DNA of 64,000 nucleotides from Phallus indusiatus (GCA_027605045.1 JAQFWX010000040.1:186001-250000); one strand, 5' to 3'; positions 35,795 through 47,638 are shown, counted from the first letter of the stretch. The notes: a model not told the origin generated them from the letters alone. Numbers and translations: made by a program.

Positions 35795-36364
35795 TTTGGT
35801 TTTTTATATCGTAATTGTTCCTTATTTCGACTAGTGCGTTTTCTGAGTTCGACGAAACGAAAATAGCAACGCGATTGGTAGTACCCAGTGCCCAATCCCA
35901 ATAAATTTATGTAAGCCCCTTTCGTTCACACTGTAATCTTTAAGGGAAAAAAACCAGCCATCATGGTATTCTTAAACCAATGCAAGAATTTTGGTTCATC
36001 GCTCAAGTCAGAAATTAAGGTCCACGTTGTTCTGTCCTGTGCAACCTAAGGCCTAAGGATAGCGGAAACAACGTTAACTGCTTGTGATCCACTGGCAGAG
36101 GCATGTGCATGATTGCGTCCACACTCCCAATTTTTCCATTGAGCTACACACAGAATTTCGGATCTTGAATGGAATCCGTGCAAGCCTGGTTTAAATTAGT
36201 TGCGTCCATTCAAATAAAACTTGTACGCACACCTCATTTCGCCACCCATCCCAAATCAGTTCTCTCGGGTGATCGACTGTTTCATACTTATTATAGACTC
36301 ACAGCAAACATTTCATCAACTCTGTTATCTCACATCAATATCAGGTTTCCAAGTAGGCCCCGCG
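35795..36364 (+). repeat. duplicated upstream block U, copy 1 (about 565 bp)
   Basis: From TTTATATCGTAATTGTTCCTT to about ACAGCAAACATTTCATCAAC and TTCCAAGTAGGCCCC this block is nearly the same as 37905-38483, with small indels. It lies directly before the first MPKN F-box gene and is its promoter region. Confidence 0.85.
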
Positions 36365-36517
36365 TATGATCAACTGGTCACCGGCGGCCGTCGTTTTCAT
36401 CCTTCCCTTTAAAAACTTCCCTTATTTTTTCATTGTTGTAAGCTAGCACCTAGTATGCGCGTTCCAAACCTTTTTAATCTCATCATTCGTAAATTCACCA
36501 AGTCCAGGGAGATCAAG

Positions 36518-37687
36518 ATGCCAAAAAACACAGGAATCTTCTCCAAGTTACCCGCAGAAACCTTCGAACGTATTCTCATCGAAATAGACCTCCCAAAAGA
36601 TCTCCTCAGCTTCGCTCTGACCAACAAGGTCGTTTCCAAACTCATCATACCCAATCATATTGAATACCGAATTATACGCTGCGACCCATACCGCCAAGAC
36701 TTATGGGACGCTCTCATAGCCAAACCAAATCTCACAAAAGGTATCCGTCGGCTTTGTCTCACCTCCGAGATGGGACCTCATGAACCTCCGAAAAACATTA
36801 CACCAAAAAGTCTTAAGTTTGATCCTAATTACATGATTGAGGCGTTGAAATGGGAGTATGAGCCTTGGGTTGATGCTATGGAAGCTTTTATGAAAGCTGC
36901 GAAGATGATGCCTAATCTTGTCGGATTTTCATGGTTGATTCCCGAACCGCGTCAGGGGACTAGATTGGAGCCCCTTTTCAAATTTATTATGCAACATTGC
37001 GCGGAGTTTAGAGAGCTGGAAATCAATTATAAAAGGACTATGGAGAGTTTGGAGCTGTCCAAAGGGATCTTTGGGCAATCCGTAAGCCTTTTCTCATTGG
37101 AACTAATATTGTTGGAGGGACTTTGACTATTTCGTTAGATTTTCAAGCTGTCTAATCTCACGGTTTTCCGAATGAGTGTGCCTTTTACTGGGAGTGCGAT
37201 TTATGGAAAGGCAATACAAGAGATGTTGATTGATCGCTGTCCTCAGCTGCAGAACTTGACCATTATTATTGCTAATATCGATGATTATTTCCGAGAAGAT
37301 GCAAGTGAAGGCGGAAGCCCCGGTGAAAAATTTCTCCTCCGTCGTCTTTTCATAGATGGAAAATGGCCACTCTTGAAAAAATTACACATCGAGGGCGATT
37401 ACACATTATACGTCGACGACAAAAACGTCGAAGAAAAGCAACTCACGCAAGCGCTGAAAGCGTTTTTCAAGCGGAATCCAAGCTTGATCGAGGTTCGTCT
37501 TTGTCTTTACAAAAAGAAGTTCAATTTGGCGTTGGATAAGGATTCTTTCCCGGCGTCGTTAGAGGTGTTGTGCGTTGGTGAAAAGGCCAATGTGGAGATT
37601 AATCGCGAACTCAAGGCGAAGCTGAAGACGTTTGATGGAAAAATGGAACCCACCGAGATGACGGAAGTAGATAACTTCTGTTACTAG
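36518..37687 (+). CDS. F-box protein, MPKN family copy 1
   Basis: Exons 36518-37081 and 37139-37687, phase-0 intron of 57 nt, 370 residues. F-box-like start FSKLPAETFERILIEIDLPK, then LLSFALTNKVVSKLIIPNHIEYR, which matches the HIEYR signature of the F-box gene at 9.6-11.2 kb; the rest is leucine-rich (LQNLTIIIANIDDYF, SLIEVRLCLYKKKF). An upstream in-frame ATG at 36455 would add 21 residues, but in copy 2 the equivalent ATG is out of frame, so the shared MPKN start is preferred. Probable SCF ubiquitin-ligase adaptor with unknown target. Lies in a tandem duplication; compared with copy 2 it lacks a 33-residue acidic run between DASE and GGSPGEKF. Confidence 0.8.
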
Positions 37688-37904
37688 ATTTTGGCTCTCT
37701 ATTTCTGCCATACGAATATTTGAAAAACTATAGTTCACCCGTTTGTATACTTGATTTTTTTCTCTCTTGATCTTTTTAGTGTATGTAGTACAAATCGTTG
37801 TTATCTTGTGATACCTAAATATACCACAAAGCCTTGATTTAATTTCTCGAGAAGAAGCCTTTTTGCATACCTTCCTTGCACCACCTTCGACGTCTATTGT
37901 TAAT

Positions 37905-38483
37905 TTGCTCGCTTGTTTTTTTTATATCGTAATTGTTCCTTATTTTGACTCGTGCGTTTTCGGAGTTTGACGAAACGAATATAGCAACGCGATTGGTAGT
38001 ACCCAGTGCCCAATCCCAATAAATCCAAGCCCCTTTCGTTCACACTGTAATTTTCAAAGAAAAGAAACCAGCCACCATGGTATTCTTGAACCAACGCAAG
38101 AATTTTGTCATCGCTCGAGTCAGAAATTAAGGTCCAAGTTGTTCGGTCCTGTGCAACCTAAGGCCAGCTAATAAGGATAGCGGAAACAACTGCTTGTGAT
38201 CCACTGGCAGAGGCATGTGCATATTGCGTCCGCACTCCCAATTTTCCATTGAGTTACACACAAAATCTCGGACATTTACTGGAATCCGTGCAAGCCTGGC
38301 TTAAATTAGTTGTGCCCACTCAAGTAAAACTTGTACGCACACCTCATTTCGCCACTCACCCCAAATCAGTTCTCTCGGGTGATCGACCGTTTCATACCTA
38401 TTATGGACTCACAGCAAACATTTCATCAACTCCATTATCTCATAACAAGATCAGCGTTCCAAGTCTTTGGTTGACCAAGTAGG
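37905..38483 (+). repeat. duplicated upstream block U, copy 2 (truncated from its gene)
   Basis: Second copy of the block at 35795-36364. It begins exactly where the first gene unit ends (after ACGTCTATTGTT) and stops at AAGTAGGCCC, the point where copy 1 continues into the gene leader. Here unrelated sequence follows for 4.6 kb. Confidence 0.85.
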
Positions 38484-39639
38484 CCCTGCTATATTTTCGA
38501 GTCGGCGGTCGATGAGTCCTCTGCTCCTAGGCCTTGGGAAACTACCTTGAACATTTCACATGTCTGTCAATACTAGAGAGACACAAACTTAGAATTCACT
38601 ACGGGTGAGAATAACGTCAAATTATCAGCTGTAAATGAGTTGAACATCATCAAGAATCCTAACGCGAGAATTACAGTTCAGTGCTGCTACAAATCCAACA
38701 AGTCTACAACCAATTGGAGCGAAGCACCAAACTACGTTCAGAATTAAACAGTGATCTTGAGTTTATTTTTCACCCTTTTCTACGTCCGACGCCATCTTAC
38801 ACCTGCAAAACTCGCTGTACGTGGAAAATTAAGGAATTAAGCTCAAACCGGAACTATCAAATAGCAGAACTCACTACATGTTGGAATCCCAGGCACGATG
38901 ATGTAGCGGACGCACGAAGGTGTGGTCTATAAGCGCTGTGACTAGCTACTATATACAGGAGGAGTAACTCATATTCCAACACTACATAATCAATTAATGG
39001 ATCAGAAACTTCACCTGAAACCATCCAATTTGGCATCAAAACAACCTGCCCCACGATTGCTTGAGGGCGTCTGCCATAATTTTCGTACTGTCTCCAGCTC
39101 GAGGTGTGCACTGTGCACTGTGCAGTCCGTGGCAAAGCGCTCGGAAACTCCCGGTTATCGGTTAACAAGTGCGTCGCATTTTTTCTTACGACCATAACCA
39201 GTATTTTTTTTGCATCTCAGTCGCGAGAAATACACCATGTTTCCGTCTCATCCTTGATTTTTAAACCTTCTCGACCTTAGGTGTACTCCCGAGAGCCCAA
39301 GTCAGATACTTATTCAACTGTCATGATCATTTTTGGTGGAGCTCACGCTGCTCACCTACGCTGCTAGCCTATTGAAACGTCTATCGCTTGTGTTACTAGG
39401 AACAGGGATATGATTCTCAGTAGCTCCAAACGAAGGTCGGATTAGAAATTGGTATTGTTTTCAGGCTTGTTTTCTCAACGTGCAGCAATGTAAGTAAGTG
39501 TACTGCTCTTACAGGTTGAATGAAGCTGAAATGGAACAGGGCTTTCATGTTATTCTTCGCTAATACTGCTGGAAATCGAACAAATAAAGGACAAAGAAAC
39601 GCGGTTCATTATGCATTACCGTCCACACTCATCGCAAGA

Positions 39640-39860
39640 ACTCGATTCATACCTACTCCGCGCTTTGGTTTCATCGGCGACCTTAGTGAATATTAACGCT
39701 AAGGAGGTTTCATGGTGCACACAATCGAATAGACTTGAGTATTACTACTGTAGTCTTACGGACTTGATCGCTACGATTAGGAAACAAGTTGCAAAGAATA
39801 CTGTGCTTGTGGACAAGGCTCCGGTTATCAAGTTTGCTTTCGGGAAGTATGGAAATAAAC
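39640..39860 (+). pseudogene. ferric reductase C-terminal relic
   Basis: The frame LTDLIATIRKQVAKNTVLVD then KAPVIKF matches the C-terminus of ferric reductase 1 (ALIATIRKHVAEN...KAPAITLASEE). Upstream residues ALVSSATLVNINAKEVSWC are a degraded match to the IIAEEASLC region. No FAD or membrane part is present and the Cys-Cys-Gly NADPH motif is lost, so it cannot be functional. Confidence 0.65.
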
Positions 39861-40512
39861 GTGTATGTGTATATGAAGTGAGGTACATATGTATTGCCTA
39901 TGGAAAGGACGGAGAGTTGAACTTGGGTTATTCTCTATGGTCAAGTAGCAGACCTACAACCCCCTCTTCTTTTATCAGTGCAGGTTGCAACTACATTATT
40001 CAAGAGAGAAAACTTAGCGTTGATTAGTTGGTTCAGCATAAAACTGCGCAAAGCCGAGCTTCTTCCGTGGTGCTATCCACCTAAGCCGTCATCAAAACTC
40101 AGTTCACGTCTAGCATCTCAATGTGAAATCCTTTGCGGCATATGGGAATTTGATCGTTTGCTCACTTTTTGACTAGAACACGTATAAGATGAATACAAAG
40201 CCTAGAAAATATCAGTCACGCTTCAGCGCTCAGCGCCCGCGGATTTGCTCAACTGCGCTCGACGCTAACCAGCTCGTTTTCTCAAAACATTTCGTGTCGT
40301 TATGTCATTGTCAATGTGAAGTTACCATTCGATATTTGCAATGATAAAATTATAATGAATCTTTTTTGCAGGCTTGAGCAGTATCGATACACAATCTCTG
40401 GTACAAAGCTACATATTAACATAATCTACTATGCAGCTTAATTTAGTTTGTAGATATCAAACTAATGAACCCTCCTGCTACTACATTTCCCTGGCACAAA
40501 CCAATCTTTCTC

Positions 40513-41769
40513 ATGGAGATCGTCAAAGTTACCGGTAACAGCCACGAAAGATTGGAGTCGGCCGTTGGAAATGGCAAGAATAATCTGGTTATTTGGAGCG
40601 AACAAATTCTGTGAGGTTATCAGATTTGAGATGTCGCTTTAAATGAACAGTTAATTTAAAAGTTATAATGTTGCCGTGGAGTCCACCATTACCTTCAAAG
40701 TTCTTATGAAAAAAGGAGGAACAGATGATTCGGAGACCGTAATCGGAGAGTACACAAACTCCGTGTCCGACCTTTTTTCTATGCAAACATCATTGGGTAC
40801 GTCTCACTATTTTCACCGTCATTTTCCATTCTCGTTTATAAGCTCATCACAGGGTTTTGTATTCCCTGGGCCAGCAGAGTCAACTAAGCTTTACAATCAA
40901 AGAAGATCGTATGCGAAGTTACTGACGGATTGCGTCTTGTAGACCGCTCAACTGGTGAAAACATGGTTTTTCTCGATACATTCAATCTTCCAGTATTTTC
41001 CTCCAATCGAGACTATATTGCGTGGATATCCAGTGACAAGAAAGCTCTGAGAGGAGTGAAAATCTGGGACTTGAAGAATGATTCAGATATTGCTCTAAAC
41101 GGGCTTTTTTCATTTGACAGTGAGATTCTGACGTTTGAATTTTCTGATGACTCAAAACAGATATGTACATTGGGAAATATGGCGGGAATGAAGCGCGTTA
41201 ACATCTGGAACGTAGAGACTAAAAGGCTTGCCAGGCAGCATCTTTTTAACGATTATCCATTGAATTTGATTTGAAAATCGACAATGGCATTATATGGAGA
41301 CAGCCTTTTGTTGGTTGATAAACATAGAGTGGCAAAACTTTGGGATTTGCAGGTGCATGAAATCATGAAAGGCCTTTGCGATGATTATATGAGCGGTTCG
41401 CAGTCCAGTGTGACTCCCAGGCATCTCCAAACCACACGGTAGGCTATTGGCTATCTTGTTAAATATTTCACTCAGCGTTCGGCCAGATTGCTTGAGAATT
41501 ACGCATTACGCTTCCAAGATACTAAGGCGCTGGATTACGCACTGATGGCATGGAATAAAGCAAACTTTTCACCATGGTCGAAGTTGAAGGAAGGTTGGAT
41601 GCTAGGCCCACGCGGCGAACTCTTATTCTGGGTTCCAGAGAGGATGCGGAAGAATTTGTGGTATCCAGGCATATCATCCATGGCCTGTGAAAAGCCCACA
41701 AAACTGAATTTTGACAAATTTGTTCATGGTACAAGCTGGACAGAATGCCAAAAGCAGCCAAAATCTTGA
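40513..41769 (+). pseudogene. C2-WD40 relic of the NACHT-WD40 gene (internal deletion)
   Basis: Exon 1 (40513-40610) and exon 2 (40663-40796) match exons 1 and 2 of the 22.9-28.3 kb gene in sequence and phase; exon 2 has the same length, 134 nt. At about 40920 the sequence jumps from the C2 end (SQLSFTIKEDR) directly into the late WD40 region (VDRSTGENMVFLDTFNLP), then runs to the Trp-rich C-terminal cap (LLFWVPERMRKNLWYPG) and a stop at 41769. The NACHT ATPase and most WD40 repeats are missing. Splicing exon 2 at its GT donor leads to an early stop, and further stops occur at about 41275 and 41442, so it is a pseudogene unless another start is used. Confidence 0.75.
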
Positions 41770-43238
41770 TGTCTTTTTTTACATCTCTTATTCTCCACAC
41801 ATCCTGTCTCTTCTTCTCGATGTCATTTACGCGCATAGCTCGAATGATTACTGAACCGCAATTGAGAATATGAAGAATGGAGAAGATTAGCTTCAAAATA
41901 CTTTGTTCATTTCTAAGGTTTTTTGGATTGCTTGATCATGATCAACGACATCTGTTGAATTGGCTGCATCAATGCGAAAGATCACCGGAAATAACGGCTC
42001 GTAATGAATAACGAATCTTTAGCCTTCAAAATCCGTGACGCTGATAATATTGAGTACTTGAGTTCCTATGTCTCCGGGCCGTCCTGCTTCGTGAACTTTG
42101 GAAAGTAACAGGAGAGCGCGTATGCCAGTCACGGTGGAGAGAACGGAAATCATTCTTCTATCAGATCTTACTAAAAATCAAAAAAAGCCGGCCTAATTGT
42201 TCTCCCGTTTCGGATTTACCAAATACAGTTCCTGCAGCAATCTTCCCGGCGTGAGCGTTGAACCACACAATCGAATTGGTAATTATTAGGGGCGGTTGAG
42301 GGGTAGCACAATGAGCTCTGATCAGGGGAAAACGTGAAGTAATTTATGTGATTCATGACATTTCAAGAACTTTTTGGTCACTCCGGATGGATCCTGATCG
42401 TATGAAATTTAATTGTATCACCAGTGCCATTGCTGATCGTCGTTGCACTGATGTTCTAAACCGACACGAACGACGAACAATTTTCTCCATACATAAGATT
42501 TTCTTCAAGCGGAAAGGCTCCAGTTCAGGATGCTGAGCTTGTAATTTCGGAACCTCGTATTGTTATTCGTAAAGAGATGGTGTGCAATGACCACTGTCAA
42601 CTCCGTCCGCGAAGTTGAAGTTCTCGGGATCTATCTCGTTGTCTCGTCTTTGGATCTGACGTTTTGCCAAATGTGTCCAGCTAAATACACAATGTTAGCC
42701 TCTAACTTTTCGCTGAATTTGATCAAGCCCTCAATTAACGTACGCGAGCAAAAGATAGGTTTTCGCGCGCTCTCTAAAACGCCGACCTCCACATACGTGA
42801 CGTGGCCCACAATGCTGACACGTTAAACCTCACCTAACATGCAGCTTGCAGTCGCGTATACGAATTAAGATTTGAACCTAGAGTAGTTTGATGGATAAGA
42901 GATTATGAGAGAATGCGGCACGGTCGGGGGACTCCGCAAGCTTCGCGTCGAATAATGGGCCCCACGAGTATATATATATTCCGCGCCAATGAACTTTTTT
43001 TTCTGTTGTGAAATCGTGCACGGTGGACCAATGGGAAGACGCGAATGTTCTTCACGCAATACGTTTCATATCTGTTGTGACCCGCGTACAATCAACCGGT
43101 CACCGGCGGCCGTCGTTTTCATCCTTCCCTTTAAAAACCTCCCTTCTTTTTGCATCGTTGTAAGCTAGCACCTAGTATGCGCGTTGCAAACTTCTTAATC
43201 TTATTATTCACAGATTCATCAAGTCCAAGAAGATCAAG

Positions 43239-44507
43239 ATGCCAAAAAACATAGGAATCTTCTCCAAGCTACCCGCAGAAACCTTCGAACGTATTCTCAT
43301 CGAAATAGACCTCCCAAAAGATCTCCTCAGCTTCGCTCTAACCAACAAGACCGTTTCCAAACTCATCATACCCAGTCATATTGAATACCGAATTATACGC
43401 TGCGACCCATACCGCCAAGACTTATGGGACGCTCTCATAGCCAAACCAAATCTCGCAAAAGGTATCCGTCGGTTTTGTCTCACCTCCGAGATGGGACCTC
43501 ATGAACCTCCGAAAAATATTACACCAAAAAGTCTTGGGTTTGATCCTAACGACATGGATGAGGCGTTGGAATGGGAGTATGAGCCTTGGGTTGATGCTAT
43601 GAAAGCTTTTATGAAAGCTGCGAAGATGATGCCTAATCTTGTCGGATTTTCATGGTTGATTCCCGAACCGCGTCAGGGGACTAGATTGGAGCCCCTTTTC
43701 AAATTTATTATGCAACATTGCGCGGAGTTTAGAGAGCTGGAAATCGATTACAAAAGGACTATGGAGAGCTTGCAGCTGTCTAAAGGGATTTTTGGGCAAT
43801 CCGTAAGCTTTTTCTCATTGGAACCTATATTATTGGAGGGACTTTGACTATTTCGGTAGATTTTCAAGCTGTCTAATCTTACGGTTTTCCGAATGAGCGT
43901 GCCTTTTACTGGGAGTGCGATTTATGGAAAGGCAATACAAGAGATGTTGATTGATCGCTGTCCTCAGCTGCAGAACTTGACCATTATTATTGCTAATATC
44001 GATGATTATTTTCAAGAAGATGCAAGTGAAGACGGGGATGATGAAGATGAGGACGAGGACGACAACGATGGCGAAGATGAAGATGAAGATGGAGCCAGCG
44101 ATGACGATGACGATGACGAAGACGAAGAAGGCGGAAGCCCCGGTGAAAAATTCCTCCTCCGTCGTCTTTTCACAGATGGAAAATGGCCACTCTTGAAAAC
44201 GTTACACATCGAGGGCGATTACACATTATACGTCGACGACAAAAACGTCAAAGAAAAGCAGCTCACGCAAGCGCTGAAAACGTTCTTCAAGCGGAATCCA
44301 AGCTTGGTCGAGGTTCGTCTTTGTCTTTACGAAAAAAAATTCAAGTTGGCGTTGGATAAGGATTCTTTCCCGGCGTCGTTACAAGTTTTGTGTGTTGGTG
44401 AAAAGGCCAATGTGGAGATTAATCGCGAACTCAAGGCGAAGCTGAAGACGTTTGATGGGAAAATGGAACCCACCGAGATGGCGGAAGAAGATAACTTCTG
44501 TTACTAA
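43239..44507 (+). CDS. F-box protein, MPKN family copy 2, with acidic insert
   Basis: Exons 43239-43802 and 43860-44507, phase-0 57-nt intron, 403 residues. Same F-box-like start FSKLPAETFERILIEIDLPK, the HIEYR block and leucine-rich body as copy 1. It differs by a run of about 33 Asp/Glu residues after DASED, encoded at 44030-44132, placed in a surface-loop position between YF.EDASE and GGSPGEKF. Frame and splice sites are intact, so it should be expressed, although its upstream block U was displaced 4.6 kb away. Only about 155 bp of the ancestral leader remain before the start codon. The acidic run may alter partner binding or localisation; this is inference. Confidence 0.8.
44030..44132 (+). 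repeat. GAT/GAC/GAA microsatellite encoding an acidic run
   Basis: Imperfect trinucleotide repeat in frame, absent from copy 1, encoding a run of Asp and Glu broken only by Asn, Gly, Ala and Ser. Confidence 0.85.
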
Positions 44508-46389
44508 ATTTCGGCCCTCTACTTCTGCTATACGAATATTTGAAAGACTCTAGTTCACCCATTTGTATACTTGATTTTTTTTCTCTTGATCTTTTTAGTG
44601 TATGTAGTACCGAATAGTTGTTATCTTGGGATACTTAAATATACCACTAAGCCTTGGTTTAATTTCTCGAAAAGAAGCCTCTTTGCATACCTTCCTTGCA
44701 CCACCTTCGACGTCTATTGTTTGTTTGTTCCTTAATGTTTCCCTGCGCCGGAATCGGAGCTTGATTTTGAAGGTTCCTGGCTCTGTTTAATCATTCCTCC
44801 AATATAACATGCATCCCAGTGGTGGCGCGTACCAGACCAGCTTTTACTGTTGCAATCAATTGGCTTTGTATCGATGAAACGATTTATAAGGGATAGTAAC
44901 TGTTATTCTGTCGATGAAACGAACTAAAGCATTATTCAGAAATGTATAATGTGTTGCGAGATATTGACATATGGTTTGAGCCGGTACGCGTGGTCCAAAT
45001 ACGGATGTACATCATGTTCAAAAACGCGTCGACGTCCTCGCAATCCCATCGTGTTCCTCCATATGAGCGAGTAATGTGTCTATGCAACTCTGGCAGGACG
45101 CGACTGAAAATACCGCGCTAGCTGGGTTTGAAAATGTCATTATTCAAACGCAACCGGAACTAGTACTTCAACCCGACCTGCTCTGCTCCGCCACCATCCC
45201 TGAACCAACACTGCCCTACCTCCTGTTGTTGTGCTCTGGGTTCAGGCGGGACAACAGGAAGGGTCCAGCCTTCACGCTGGATTATGAATAGGTTGCTTCT
45301 GGGTCCAGGGCTAGGGCAGCACGCAACATCCAGGTGCCGGAACACCCATGTGAAGGCCCGGCGTAAGGGGATTTTCAACGCAGGAATATATTGGTTTTTT
45401 TCCCGGCATTGGGGCCCAGTAGCACTGGATGCAAATTTTTTATTCTGCAGCGCGGAGCAGTGTTGCACTCTAAATCTTGTTTCCCGTAGTGCCGGCTTAT
45501 TTTTCCCTTGCGCATCCAATTTTACCCGCTACCATCATCTACGTTGCCTGGCATGGAAAGCTCACAAGATGGAAAAGAAGTATCTAGCTTGTTACCAAGC
45601 CAATTTTGTCTTGTCCTAATTTCATTGATTGGAGATTGGTGCATCCAGCTGAATTGTTGAAGGCGATTTCATGTTGGGCTGTGTATTGTCAACGTCAACG
45701 TCTCAGGCGAGTGGAGAAAGTCGCTTGATCATACAGAACTATACTTCTAGTCACTCGCAATGGCTTCAAGTGTTTTCGCATGTCTTTATTGCATGTTGTT
45801 ATCTCGGTTCTGCTTTCAGCTCACCCCGTCACTAGTCACCTTTGAAGAAAGCCGCGGATTAGTTTTCCTGTTCGTGTGGGGCCATGTTTTTTGAGACGAG
45901 AACAATTAAGATGTGTAGAATGTTTTTTTACTTACTTCTCCAATGGAAATACTAACGCAAGCGAAACGGCTCATAGTCCTCGATTGCGATAGCGGTGCAT
46001 CCTGCAAGATCCCGGGAAAGAGGACGTAAACATGAAAACCGAATGGCGGGATAAACGTGATATAGGTTACAAGCGCAGCATTAGGAACTTCCTCGGCATG
46101 GTCTTCTTCATCAAACTTTCCCATCATAGTAACCCCCCGATGAATCATGATGCTGATAGGTTACTTGTTCTCCGATGGGATTGTGAGTTCCTTTTCAGAA
46201 CCATTAATTTACGGTTATCACGCGTACGTATGATATGATAAACAAATTTTTCAAAATGAGGGCACCCTCGATATAGCCGGATTGCTCTATTCACACCGTC
46301 TTTTTAGAATTCTATTCACTTGCTATTGAACCAGATGTCGATTGTACGCATGGTATTGCACATGTAGCACCATCTTGTTGTTAACCGGA
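44508..46389. other. intergenic, no supported gene
   Basis: Includes a locally GC-richer stretch at 45160-45520 with overlapping ORFs on both strands but no family motif, and a minus-strand ORF at 45906-46148 with a hydrophobic stretch (LVTYITFIPPFGFHVYVLFP) of unknown meaning. Possibly decayed mobile or gene sequence. Confidence 0.35.
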
Positions 46390-46860
46390 AGTGAGGTTCT
46401 CCTTGTCAATCGCGGTATGTTTCTAATAGTCTATACAATATTTCTCGTTGACGAATTATGAACTAGTGATTATTTTCTGTGTCAGGAATTGTATCGAATC
46501 CCAACCGGTTTAGTCGTTATTCTCCCAGTGTTAAGAGGCGTGGCGATCTTAATTCTGAGCATTTAAATAAGCACCGACTTCTCAATTTATCACTATACAT
46601 CCGTAATAATGCCTGGAGTAATTGGAGCATGCGAGGCAATTGATTTCCCTCGTCTGCTTCATGATGTCTGGTACGTACATTTGCTGTTAGTTGTGTTTCT
46701 TAGATATATTCTGACCATACTACTGTATGTAAGCTGCTTCAATAATTATTGTTATTTATGTGTTCAAGAAGCAACAATTGAGCCAAAATTATTTGTGCCA
46801 GGTATCCTGAAAAATGTGATGGTTGGTAGTAACTTTGACGGTTTCCACTGAATGGACCCA
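46390..46860 (+). pseudogene. DUF6533 gene relic
   Basis: TTCTCCTTGTCAATCGCGGT reads LLVNRG before a gtatgt donor, like the LLVYRG exon end of the two genes that follow. MPGVIGACEAIDFPRLLHDVWY at 46609 matches the VVGECVAMNLPRLLHYIW segment of the 47.6-kb gene. The N-terminal hallmark and the C-terminal SRLILNLR exon are not found, so this is a truncated copy. Confidence 0.45.
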
Positions 46861-47638
46861 AGCTGAAACCAAGATAGTATGTGATTTGTAAAGCCTTTGA
46901 AGTTTATGATAGTCGGGTAAAATGGGGTATCTTCCAACTGAGATGAAACTGGGGGCTAATGCCAGCTTGGTGATAATTACATATTTTCCCATGCACGCAA
47001 TGACTGGACATTTCTAGCCCGATAGCATTCAGATTCGTTCTGCGTCACTCGTTTTGTATATTCCCCAAATTAGAACCCGGAACCTAGTTCAAAATGTGGA
47101 CTATAGTACGAAAACTCATCAAGCTTTCTTTATCTGGGAGAGGAGTAACGGGTTGGCAAAGTCCGGTTCCACGCACCGATTCCCTGCAGAGCTGCCCTAA
47201 TATCAGTGAATTATGCAACGACCCAAGGCGACCTGGTCAATTGTCTCACGTGGAAGCCATTTCAATACCGTGATGTCTCCATTTGATTGGTACGAATAAT
47301 CTGGCATACATCTTAGATTACTTTGCGAGACTAGCTCACTTGAGGAATTTATGCTCGATTATGAAACAAACAGGTTTTAATTGGAAAAAAGGCAGCCAAA
47401 CTCGACTATCAAAGCAGCTCAGTTATTCCGGCACTGTGAACTCCCTGCTCATGCGACCACCGACTCGTATCTGTCCGTCGCTCTTATGTCTCGCCTTGGC
47501 GATCTAATTGATCACTTTGGTTGTTGATCGTGCTCTCAAACATCATTTCTCACGTTATAACTCTTTCCCTCTTTAAAAACGGTGGAACCTCTTTTTTTCG
47601 TTTTTAAAATTACGTCTTATTTTCATCAATTTTCACTA
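46861..47638 (+). promoter_or_regulatory. upstream region of DUF6533 gene A
   Basis: No gene. From about 47120 (GGCAAAGTCCGGTTCC, GCAGAGCTGC, ATATCAGTGAATTATG) it is homologous to 50470 onward upstream of gene B, so the promoter was duplicated with the gene. A TTTAAAAA element lies about 70 nt before the ATG. Confidence 0.5.

Larger units (their letters stand above)
38484..43082. other. 4.6-kb insertion splitting the second F-box unit
   Basis: In unit 1 the block U runs straight into the leader CGCGTATGATCAACTGGTCACC; in unit 2 the same two sequences are 4.6 kb apart (38483 and 43083). The inserted DNA carries a ferric reductase tail relic and a NACHT-WD40 relic (listed separately). The ends show no clear terminal repeats or target-site duplication, apart from a shared CCC. 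38484-39600 and 41770-43082 hold no gene I can support. Confidence 0.75.
43083..44725 (+). repeat. second copy of the MPKN F-box gene unit
   Basis: Leader, gene and 3' region are a close copy of 36365-37904, from CACCGGCGGCCGTCGTTTTC to ACCTTCGACGTCTATTGTTT. Differences are scattered substitutions plus the acidic insert at 44030-44132. Confidence 0.85.

Noticed and set aside
36169..38482. Small ORF present in both copies of block U (ESVQAW...KLV...HFATHPKSVLSGDR)
   Set aside because: Similarity is simply that of the duplicated DNA; the start codon is lost in copy 2 and changes are not biased to silent positions.
42030..42170. Protein-like minus-strand stretch (STVTGIRALLLLSKVHEAGR)
   Set aside because: No start, no phased neighbours and no family recognised; may be a remnant but cannot be supported as a gene.
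38484..43082. A transposon as the 4.6-kb insertion
   Set aside because: No terminal repeats, target-site duplication, transposase or reverse transcriptase were seen; its contents match local genes instead.
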